Shown here: positions 58,101-64,000 of the stretch, one piece after another
How the letters are laid out: the number at the start of each line of letters is the position of its first letter
Numbering within the stretch: position 1 is the first letter of the stretch
Source of the DNA: Tretioscincus oriximinensis
Taxonomy: Eukaryota > Chordata > Lepidosauria > Squamata > Gymnophthalmidae
Assembly: GCA_022410635.1 (NCBI GenBank)
Contig: JAJVDF010000358.1
Location: 1,175,489 to 1,239,488 of the forward strand
Length of the DNA stretch: 64,000 bases
Reading direction: 5' to 3'
Made by a program: the position numbers and the translations under genes
The notes under the pieces: model-generated
What the model was told of the DNA's origin: nothing
The model's database searches: none
The model's input: only the letters and a program-made list of their open reading frames with translations

Positions 58101-61100
58101 CTGCACTGGGTCTAATTCTGGAATATATCCAGGAATAAGGATCTGCCATCCCATGTTGATGCAGCTATGGTAAGTCCTGCCCTGCTGTTACTTGATTATG
58201 CACTAGCATGAGGAAAGCACATCCTTATTATGTCAGTTCTTAAAATTGATGGATAAATAAGTACTTTATAGTATAACCCCAGTTCTTCAGCTTTTTATAG
58301 CTAGTGTCTCATAGTTGGTTGCTATTATATTAAAGTGTGAAACAACACAGCCTACAGGTTACTACCTCACTGCATTTGCTGAATGCTTTTGCTTCTCTTA
58401 AGACAGCACTGCACAATGGTCACATTTAATAAATAAAATGCTTTCCCCCTTCCTGAAGCATCAAGAACATAGACAGGATGGACTAGACTGCAAGATGTTA
58501 CTAAGTTCCAGACATGGTTCTTTGCCAATGACCATTTTGACTGGGATTAGTTCAATGGCTACATGAAAAATACACAAAATGATTCTCTTATGCAAGAAGT
58601 CCCTGAAACTTCCATGTGCTATCCTTGAACATACTAGTGCGTCTCAATAAATAAGAATATCATGAAAAAAATTATTTCTTTCAGTAATTCAATTCAGATA
58701 GTGAAACTTGTATATTAAGTACATTAATTACACAGTGATCTGTTGCAAGGGTTTATTTCTTTTAATGTTTCCGATGGCTTACAGATAATGAAAACTCAAA
58801 AGNTGGTATATCTCATGACATTAGAATATTGTGAGAAAGTTCAGTTTTGTTGANGCATGGCGTCAGACTCTACTCAAAGAAACAACGCTTGAAAGAGATC
58901 CCAGTGTCTAATGAATCTACATAACATATGTTTCACTATTTGAATTGAGTTACTGAAGTAAATTAACTTTTCGGTGACATTTTAATTTATTGCCCTAAAA
59001 TTTGACTAGACAGGTAAATGCTGTTTTAATGCAGCTAAAAGGTGGTTCAGCAACATCTGACCCTCCATGTTCACAATCAGCTCAAGGAGAAAGAATATAC
59101 ATGTGTGTTTTACTTAAGTAAATGTTGTGTTTGGTTATTATTCAGTGACAAACCACAGATTGCAAGATATTTGGGTCAATTAACAAAAATATTGAAAAGG
59201 TATATCCTATACTTTAAAAAATGGTCTAATGATGAGACTGGAATGACTGATACACAACTATTTCTTAACTGGGATTCTGGGGTGAATAAATCTAAGCATT
59301 TTAAAAAATCTTTGTTTCTAATCTTTTTTTCTTTAGTTGAAATGCTGTGGACTAATGAATTATACAGATTTTGAAGGATCACCCTATGTACAGAATTATA
59401 AAGAGTATCCACCAGCCTGTTGTAAACCTGGTGTGAATTGCACTGAAGATAATGCTAAGACAGCTAATAAAGAGGTAAGAAAACTCTCAAGTCTGTTCTG
59501 TTTTTTGTCTGTTCTGATGTGATGGTATGACATCAGTGTTACATATGGAATGATTTGCATCAAAACAAAACTGATATAGGCCACCATTTTGTCCTTTTTC
59601 TAAAACATTATCCTCTCCAAAAACAATGTATGTCATTTGCTCAATGCATCTTCGATTGAAATCATTTTTTCTTTCCTCCGCAAATCCATTCATTAAAATA
59701 TAGATGGGTCCCCCAGTCAACTTCCTGTAAACAGAAAATGTGTTTCTGTGGGCGGGACTAAGTGCTGATTGGCTAAAGAAGCTTCTTCTGACTAGCTGTG
59801 GTGCAGGCTAGGAACTGTACTCCACAGGGTAGCTCTCACTCCATTCCCCAGGCTGGGCAGAAGAGGCTGCCTGCTTCTCAGACTACATTTCCCAACAGGC
59901 CCCACTATGAGAAGAACAGCTCCGTTTCACTTTTTCACATTTGAGCTGCTGCTACTGCCAGCTTTGTGAAGTTGCTGGGTATCCAAGCTTTTATAATAAG
60001 CACTTGTCATTGTAAAAAAGTGGCATAGAAAAGCAGGCAGAAATACAACTAAGAGCCATAAAACAAGAAACAGAAATTCTGCCAGGAAGTAGAGAAACAG
60101 GAAGCTGGCAATCTGTTATTGTTTATATTTGGTACCCCGTCTGTAGTCAGGTGAGGCCTGAACATTTTATAGCATTCTTAATATTTTATTCCCAATATTT
60201 TATTCGGGAATAAAATTCCTGGAAATAAATACTAAAATTTATATAGACCTATTCAGTCAGATCTCCCTCAGGAAATTATAATTGTCCTTTAAACCAAGGG
60301 TTTCCAAATATAGTGCACTCAAACCAAAATATAGTTTATTTTGCTTGCTAGATTCTCTGGGAATCTTGTAACATGTGTGCCACATATGTTTGAAGTCGTT
60401 TAATGGAAGCCTGTGTTGTGGAAGAGGATGTAATTCAGTTGTAATGTTGTAGTTCAGCTGTTTGGAAAGCAGAAAGTTGTTAGTTTGAACTCCACTTTCT
60501 TCCCAGAAGTTGGTAATGACAAGCCAAACCAACGCAGTCATCCATTGTGCAACGATATCCTACAAAATTTGGATTAGGCCAGGGATCCTTAAACTTTTTA
60601 AACAGGGGGGCAGTTCACTGTTCCTCAGACCGATGGNGGGCTGGACTATAGTTTTACAAAAACTATGAACAAATATTCCTAGTTTTGGGGCAGCCTAGTA
60701 TCATGAAGTGCGCAATGTGCGCATGCGCTACTGAGAAGGCAAGGGATGTGTTACTGTGAGCCTGGAACTAGTCAGCTGCTAAGCAGAACAGACGGCGGGG
60801 ACAACAACATCTTGCGGGCCAGATAAATGTCCTTGGCGGGCGGGGGGGTGGGCCGGGCCGCCCCCCCCCCCCCCCCCCGCCCCCCCCCGCCTAAATAAAA
60901 GGTGCCGGAACTGTGTTCCGGCGCGTTCCGTCACAAAAAAAGCCCTGCTTATTCCATAGTCTGAGAGCAACCACTAAGAAGGCCCTGCCCTGGGTTCCCA
61001 CCCTACTTTTAAGCTTGCTATCTGTTTGATCCTGAACTGAACTACAATGAAATTACTTTTTATTTTTAAAATCCTAGGGATGCTTTCACCGGCTGCTGGA

Positions 61101-61804
61101 TGAAATACGTAAGAATGGTGGTGTCATGGGTGGAGTAGCAGCTGCAATTGGTGCATTGGAGGTAAGATGGCAGAATTTCCCAGCCCCTCTTATGTTGTCA
61201 GTATTTACTACTATGTTCAGTTGAGTATAACATTTCTGTGAGGTTTGCTTTATTTTGTGAGATGTGCAAGTGCACAAAATGCATTTATAATTTAGCAACC
61301 ACTTTCTTAAATTTTAGGCAAACCTTATCATGTAGATGCACTTTTTTCATGCCCAGTTTTCCGAGCCGGGTTGATGTAGTGGTTAAGAAAGCTGTACTCC
61401 TATCTGATAGTCTCCCAATTAGATTTCACATTATGAAACCAGTAAGGTGACCTTCGGCCAGTTACAGTTCTTTAGCGCTCTCTCAGCCCCACCTACTNCA
61501 CAGAGTATCTGTTGTGGAGAATGCACCAAAGTTATACGTACTACCCTTTAGTAAAAAGGGTGTTATATCCTGGATTTTATGGGGTATTCCTAGCATCAAT
61601 AACATTTTGCCCTTTGAGTGCCTGGTGACTTGTTGTATTAGATTCCAGGGTGAGCGTATCTGCCACCACATCTTGAACAATGGCAAACTGAACTGTCTGC
61701 CTGTCAGATATTCCTACTGCTCCATTATACCATTATTTTTCTCTTTCTAGATTGCAGCAATGGCTGTATCCATGTACCTCTATTGCCGCCTGGATGAGAA
61801 GTGA
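40109..61804 (+). CDS. TSPAN1: Tetraspanin-1, seven coding exons, complete
   Basis: Seven exons with consensus GT-AG junctions join in frame to give 237 residues (human TSPAN1 is 241). All junctions fall between codons. The product is a four-pass membrane protein that organises tetraspanin microdomains on plasma and endolysosomal membranes, mainly in epithelia. TM1 is about residues 12-33, TM2 about 53-76 (ending GFLGCCGA), TM3 about 89-112 and TM4 about 206-232 (ending MYLYC). The large extracellular loop (about 114-206) has LKCCG at 147-151, PACC at 172-175, Cys181 and EGC at 192-194: six cysteines, as expected. N-glycosylation sequons are at 141 (NKT), 154 (NYT) and 180 (NCT). Recognised by near-direct similarity, for example NYTDFE, AEVAAAVVALVYT-like TM3 and SMYLYC. 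Introns total about 21 kb. Neighbour PIK3R3 is divergent, as in mammals. Confidence 0.97.
40574..41225 (-). repeat. Same (ATAA)n-tailed repeat, split by a hairpin MITE
   Basis: Left part 40574-40739 and right part 41054-41225 (caagggggagactacaccat, atagtctgggaacac) join when the element at 40740-41053 is removed, matching 47338-47880. Directly after TSPAN1 exon 1. Confidence 0.7.
40740..41053. mobile_element. Hairpin MITE family B, longer variant
   Basis: 314 bases from CAGGCTGACCAGATG to ATCTGGTCAGTCTA, flanked by exact GTGGTGAG (40732-40739 and 41054-41061). It splits a repeat seen uninterrupted near 47.5 kb. Inner part contains gcatatttatgaatatgcaa. Confidence 0.88.
41467..41889. mobile_element. 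MITE family D with alternating purine-pyrimidine core
   Basis: 423 bases with perfect 13-bp terminal inverted repeats TAGGGTTGCCATA / TATGGCAACCCTA and exact 8-bp duplication TATATACT (41459-41466 and 41890-41897). The interior has C-rich and (GTACGTATGCGC)-like tracts. In TSPAN1 intron 1. Confidence 0.85.
41673..41848. repeat. Alternating purine-pyrimidine tract
   Basis: Runs such as gtgcatgcgtgcgtgcacgc, acacgtacgtatgcgcgcgt and gcacgcgcgcatgtacgaat; inside it ggacgcttgtgagacaggca is mirrored by tgcctgtctcgctacaagcg. Confidence 0.8.
41900..43105. other. TSPAN1 intron 1, unassigned
   Basis: No exon or strongly recognised repeat; a short direct repeat (agtactcattaaaatg) occurs at about 42725 and 42757. 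Confidence 0.4.
43112..43338 (+). repeat. Sauria-type tRNA SINE
   Basis: agccagtttggtgtagtagt head, agccagctgggtgacctta body and a ttaacgttatta tail, in TSPAN1 intron 1. Confidence 0.85.
44265..44555 (+). repeat. Second tRNA SINE family, plus-strand copy
   Basis: Head with gcggtgatacagaggttaag, body gagatagaatgtaagccttt, end gagaaaagtggtgtataaaa followed by (TTC)n at 44543. Confidence 0.7.
44830..45110 (-). repeat. Related LINE 3'-end-like repeat
   Basis: tttgatttataccccaccca then cacaaagggctctgaacagc and an AT-rich body; likely the 3' end of an unrecognised LINE. Confidence 0.45.
45545..45870 (+). mobile_element. L2 LINE ORF fragment
   Basis: Reading frame contains [20 protein letters not shown] and, further on, [20 protein letters not shown], matching the L2 ORF2 end (LGV.LD, DYCN.L..GLP). 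Internal stops show it is dead. Confidence 0.75.
45872..46195 (-). repeat. Second tRNA SINE family, full length
   Basis: Best copy: minus-strand head TAGCTCAGTTGCTTAGGAA, box B-like GGGTTTCAAAGCC, body, then gcggggtataagaaccgag and a (TTC)5 tail. Inserted in the L2 remnant. Confidence 0.8.
46946..46982. repeat. Perfect 16-bp inverted repeat
   Basis: ATGTCAGGCAGATCTT, loop tctgg, AAGATCTGCCTGACAT. It follows a (GA)n/(GT)n stretch (46905-46942). Confidence 0.9.
47338..47900 (-). repeat. Same (ATAA)n-tailed repeat, longest copy
   Basis: Continuous from ttttatttatttataattta through caagggggagactattccat to ggctgccacaaagaagggc and beyond; serves as the uninterrupted reference. Confidence 0.7.
49031..49497 (-). 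repeat. Sauria-type tRNA SINE with nested hAT-like element
   Basis: Minus-strand SINE from ccaaactggctc (49497) to the (TTTA)n run at 49039. It is interrupted at 49283-49471 by a hAT-like insertion; excision restores a continuous head (cactctaaccactacacc). Confidence 0.9.
49283..49471. mobile_element. hAT-like MITE family A, copy 3, nested in a SINE
   Basis: 189 bases, almost identical to copy 2, flanked by exact 8-bp duplication CTCTAACC (49275-49282 and 49472-49479) within the head of a Sauria SINE. Confidence 0.92.
49735..49928. repeat. Dispersed repeat with inverted ttattctgg ends
   Basis: gcattggaccttattctagg at the left is inverse to ccagagtaaggtccagtgca at the right, so the unit is a MITE-like palindromic element of about 190 bp. 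Confidence 0.6.
50484..50733 (-). repeat. Sauria-type tRNA SINE
   Basis: Complete minus-strand copy: tattatttatttatttgtac tail, cacaacagaccccctgcc, head caccaaactggctc. Confidence 0.88.
50885..51130. repeat. CRE/ETS-like palindromic repeat, copy 5
   Basis: agaactgacatcacaaatga, tgatgtcacttccagtctct and gaggtcacttctggtctc; about 320 bases upstream of TSPAN1 exon 2. Confidence 0.7.
51448..51654 (+). CDS. TSPAN1: TSPAN1 coding exon 2 (rest of TM1, small loop, TM2)
   Basis: Acceptor tttccctag and donor ACG|gtaaaa bound 69 codons. It finishes TM1 ([12 protein letters not shown]), encodes the small extracellular loop ([13 protein letters not shown]) and TM2 through [14 protein letters not shown], the conserved tetraspanin inner-loop cysteine region. 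The preceding intron is 11.3 kb, the longest in the gene. Confidence 0.96.
51813..51870 (-). mobile_element. CR1 3' terminal fragment
   Basis: Short diverged copy of the CR1 end (aacataagaggcatcttggt, cagctcatctagacc) within TSPAN1 intron 2. Confidence 0.5.
51880..53010. other. TSPAN1 intron 2, unassigned
   Basis: AT-rich, no recognised repeat except the CR1 scrap at its start. Confidence 0.45.
53016..53090 (+). CDS. TSPAN1: TSPAN1 coding exon 3 (TM3)
   Basis: Acceptor ccttttag and donor CTT|gtaagt bound 25 codons, residues 89-113, an almost uninterrupted hydrophobic TM3 containing VEIAAAVVALVYT. One ambiguous base sits at a valine third position (GTN), so it does not alter the protein. Confidence 0.96.
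53295..53490. repeat. Dispersed repeat with inverted ttattctgg ends, diverged
   Basis: cacttggtcttattctgttc followed by cctgccattgcttttgctgg; in TSPAN1 intron 3. Confidence 0.5.
53500..54790. other. TSPAN1 intron 3, unassigned
   Basis: AT-rich. A short inverted symmetry links 53640-53720 and 53930-54010 (agtaacacagtaaaaa-like), but no family is evident. Confidence 0.4.
54795..55790 (-). mobile_element. Older CR1 LINE copy
   Basis: Begins tcacagaattatagggttgg, the reverse of the classic CR1 end, and continues about 1 kb through the ORF2 C-terminus (reverse-strand LRRE-like and KRRLSIF-like segments). Lies in TSPAN1 intron 3 and is more diverged than the copies near 8 and 32 kb. Confidence 0.7.
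55980..56125 (-). repeat. Same (ATAA)n-tailed repeat
   Basis: tttatttatttatttatgct, gtacctgaaggtctcagggc and aaaggccaggttaaagaggt; TSPAN1 intron 3. Confidence 0.65.
56641..56805 (+). repeat. Sauria-type tRNA SINE, 3'-truncated
   Basis: Head cttggtgtagtggttagagt and body ggcagctgggtgatcttggg, diverged; ends in aactatgtgtg. Confidence 0.75.
56930..57175 (+). mobile_element. CR1 3' end
   Basis: Contains aactaaatgggctctggcc and caattggtgggccactgc after an ORF2 remnant (FMETKCLN). Ends near 57170 in TSPAN1 intron 3. Confidence 0.7.
57635..57733 (+). CDS. TSPAN1: TSPAN1 coding exon 4 (start of large extracellular loop)
   Basis: Acceptor tttctag and donor GAC|gtaagt bound 33 codons, residues 114-146. 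It forms the helical A/B region of the large loop and carries the NKT sequon at 141 within VWNKTMED, which matches the VWNTTMKG region of mammalian TSPAN1. Confidence 0.95.
58638..58995. mobile_element. Non-autonomous DNA transposon with about 70-bp inverted ends
   Basis: Left end (gtctcaataaataagaatat ... cagtaattcaattcagatag) pairs with the right end (gtttcactatttgaattgag ... ttttaatttattg) in inverse orientation. In TSPAN1 intron 4, about 340 bases before exon 5. Confidence 0.72.
59337..59474 (+). CDS. TSPAN1: TSPAN1 coding exon 5 (CCG motif, variable loop)
   Basis: Acceptor tttctttag and donor GAG|gtaaga bound 46 codons, residues 147-192. It begins [13 protein letters not shown], the diagnostic CCG motif of tetraspanins, and contains PPACC plus two sequons (NYT, NCT). 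It encodes five of the six loop cysteines. Confidence 0.97.
59715..59980. repeat. Dispersed repeat with GC-box/CCAAT-like content, copy 2
   Basis: gggcgggactaagtgctgat plus tggctaaagaagcttcttct, then ggctgggcagaagaggctgc, parallel to 17080-17400. In TSPAN1 intron 5. Confidence 0.6.
60575..60960. mobile_element. hAT-like element remnant with C-run
   Basis: cagggatccttaaacttttt and gggctggactatagttttac recall common vertebrate hAT elements with cagggatcctcaaact ends; then gcgggccagataaatgtcct and a homopolymer-rich C tract (60860-60891). The right end is not clear. Confidence 0.5.
61078..61161 (+). CDS. TSPAN1: TSPAN1 coding exon 6 (sixth loop cysteine, start of TM4)
   Basis: Acceptor atcctag and donor GAG|gtaaga bound 28 codons, residues 193-220. 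It starts [11 protein letters not shown], completing the E-G-C motif across the junction, and enters TM4 with [11 protein letters not shown]. Confidence 0.96.
61363..61566 (+). repeat. Sauria-type tRNA SINE
   Basis: gagccgggttgatgtagtgg head, ctctcagccccacctact body, in TSPAN1 intron 6; diverged and lacks a clear tail. Confidence 0.75.
61751..61804 (+). CDS. TSPAN1: TSPAN1 coding exon 7 (end of TM4, stop)
   Basis: Acceptor ctctttctag precedes 17 codons and a TGA at 61802. The encoded end [17 protein letters not shown] completes TM4 and a short cytosolic tail; the membrane-proximal YLYC is typical of TSPAN1. The tail is a few residues longer than the human ...YLYCNLQ end. Confidence 0.96.
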   Translation: MAAMAVSMYLYCRLDEK

Positions 61805-63410
61805 CTGGCTTAGACAGTTGAGAAGATGACATGGCCAGGAGGCAAGAGAACGGCGCACTTAGTAACTTTTCTTGACCTGTTTTCACATCAAATCAACATT
61901 TCTTGGGCTTGATTAGCTGTTTGACTGAGCTGGGATCAGTAGTGTGTGTACATAAACAATGAAAAAAGTTTTGATATGAAACTTTTTGCAATAATGCAAA
62001 TGGCTCTTTTCTATGAGTCTGAAATAACATTGGCAAAAGAGAATCTGGCAGCATTTCTACTTTTTAGAAATGATCTTTGCCACTTTAGAGTCGGGCATTT
62101 TCCACTAAGCTTTGATGTCAACCATTTTGTAACATAGGGAATCTCTGAAGGGGCAGCAATTCAAAACACATCCAATGGCTTTCAAAAGCTCCAGAATATT
62201 TCCTTTATAAATAAAATAGGATTCCATCTTTTTGTGCTATGATCTGAGAGACTAGCAAAGACCATAAGCTGCTGTAAATGGCTGGAAGAAAAAAACCTCA
62301 AGGCTATGAAGAGTGATGGTTTGAATGGGGCAGTTTCTCCCTTGAGGCCACAGTGGAAATACCTGGCTTGCTCTTCTCATACTCCTCTCTCTCGCCACAA
62401 TACACTCAATCTAAGGCTGCTTCCCCACTACTAGTTTTAAATCCCTTTTTTTTAAAAAAGCGAGGCAACACATTCACAGTTCTGTCCCCCATTTACCTTC
62501 AATCTTCCTTGCAGTTCCCTTTCTGTCCTCCACACATCCTGGCAATTCTTGTGACATCTCAAGCCCCAGAAATCATTGGTACACTTGGCTGACTACAAGC
62601 CCCAGCATTCCTTGCGAGCCTGCATACAATTCCCTCTGCTATCTAACAGCCAATGAGCATTTTGCAATTTACATATTCAGGGTCCGGGGGGAGCTTTCTT
62701 TTGGACTTTACAAAATGGAGGCTGCTAAATCGCATGAAATGCAGTAGCTATTTACTCCACAGCAAAAGACCTTTAGATCGAGTGGAATGCTGGACACGAG
62801 TGGTTCCATGGGGCGGACAGAAGGTAAAATCGCCTCCAAAGTGCAGGAAATACAACGTGGGGATCGGGCCTTATTCTATGAAGTTTTTCAGGGTGTTCAG
62901 TGGAACTGGCCCTATCTGAAGGAAACCCAAACAATCCCTAATTAAAACCAGGAATACATATATAACCAGAAAAACATCCATGATTCCCTAAAGCAATAGC
63001 CTAAAAATGCCCATTTGATGTAATTTGAAATGTGTCTGGGCTCCTGCTTTTTTTGACAAGATTAAAAGATATCCATGTTTTCACCTATATTTGGATGGGA
63101 GATTTGGTGGCTTATTGAAGTGGCAGTAATTTGGAACTGATTATTATATATATATTGTATGTTTATTTTACTACAAAGTTTATTTTGGCAGTATTGTGCG
63201 ATTTATGTGGCCTTGAGGCATTTTTAGGCTACTGCTTTAGGGGAATTGTGGTTGTTTTTCTATCTCAAGGAAGCCTCCTTTACAACTAGCGTATATTGAC
63301 TTTTTCTTCCATGTATATTTTTTACATTTGTGGGTGCAATGTAATTTATAATCTGTTGACAAAATCATATTGTTTGCACACTATTGCAATAAAATCTACT
63401 TTTTAATTAT
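61805..63410 (+). other. TSPAN1: TSPAN1 3' untranslated region (inferred extent)
   Basis: No further splice signal or ORF of interest follows the stop. The first canonical AATAAA with a downstream T/GT-rich stretch is at 63388-63393. An earlier AATAAA near 62208 could give a shorter transcript. Part of the region (about 62400-62660) belongs to a repeat also seen near 26490-26900, so the long 3' UTR contains a transposon-derived segment. Confidence 0.55.
63388..63393 (+). terminator. Candidate TSPAN1 polyadenylation signal
   Basis: Sequence GCAATAAAATC, followed within 30 bases by a T-rich then GT-rich stretch (ttcttgtgtgg), the usual layout of a vertebrate poly(A) site. It is 1.6 kb past the TSPAN1 stop. 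Confidence 0.6.
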
Positions 63411-63796
63411 TCTTGTGTGGATGTCTTGAAACATGGTAGATTTTTTAGAACATCTGGCTAAACGGCTTTAGAACATCTGAAACAATGCAATAGATTCAGG
63501 AGATGGTCAAAAATAAGCCTCTGGATATCTCTCTACTGCGAAACATTTCTTCAAGGAAAATGTAGGTGGGATTAAAAGTTTACTGAGTTCATGCTCTAAT
63601 GATTCTACCCTTGTGTTAAAATAAACCAGCTGGTGGGCAGAAAGTAACACTGTCATGTTCCAGAAACCTTGCTTCTTCTAACTTTGGTAAATCTGAGAAG
63701 TTTTCCAAACTTTGAGAAGAGTATGGCTGTTTCTCAATTCTTGAAAAGTCTCTGAATTTCTAGCATCTGGTGGGAAAGAAAGCAAAACAAAAACAT

Positions 63797-64000
63797 CTTT
63801 TTTTTTTAAATGAATAAAGCTTTATTGAATGAAAGTTGAGTCTTACAATTATTTGTTCATATAACAACGAGTATGTACATATAGGCACCCAGAGAACAAT
63901 CAACAAGAGAATACTAATAATGATAACAGTGAACTTTAGAACAATAACGATAACTGGAGCAAGGCGAAGGTTAAGATACAATCAGAAAAAAAAACAAAAA
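63797..64000 (-). mobile_element. Retroelement 3' end, probably L1, cut by window edge
   Basis: On the minus strand the sequence ends CAATAAAGCTTTATTCATTT followed by a run of A, as in a poly(A)-tailed retroelement. It extends past the right edge. Family assigned from the A-rich UTR style only. Confidence 0.45.

Overview
The window looks like draft genome sequence from a squamate reptile, probably a lizard. It is AT-rich, carries two long N gaps and scattered single Ns, and has small exons in very long introns. Its interspersed repeats are typical of squamates: Sauria-type tRNA SINEs, CR1 with 8-bp terminal repeats, several truncated L1 3' ends, an L2 remnant, and many short non-autonomous DNA transposons. 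No prokaryotic features, CRISPR arrays or RNA genes were found; the only tRNA-like segments are SINE heads.

Two protein-coding genes can be supported, arranged head to head. On the minus strand, the left half holds the 5' end of a p85-type PI3-kinase regulatory subunit, assigned to PIK3R3 by its position beside TSPAN1. One exon (27676-28015) encodes an N-terminal SH3 domain. A second exon (5659-5736) encodes part of the RhoGAP-like BH domain. The rest of the gene would lie beyond the left edge. This is the most notable content, because mammalian PIK3R3 (p55gamma) is known as a short subunit without SH3 or BH domains. On the plus strand, the right half holds the complete coding sequence of TSPAN1 (tetraspanin-1) in seven coding exons between 40109 and 61804, giving 237 residues, followed by a long 3' region with a polyadenylation signal at 63388.

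Between them, about 28.3-30.1 kb is a GC-rich, CpG-rich block broken by a 930-base gap. It has a perfect CRE and two CCAAT boxes about 310-350 bases upstream of the SH3-exon ATG, and about 2 kb to the right a plausible plus-strand splice donor at 30263. It may be a shared bidirectional promoter.

The rest is intron or intergenic DNA built largely from repeats. At least four short transposon families show target-site duplications (three families with exact 8-bp ones), and several are nested in older repeats, so relative ages can be read. One dispersed family carries repeated TGATGTCA/CACTTCC motifs in palindromes, and one element carries a long alternating purine-pyrimidine tract.
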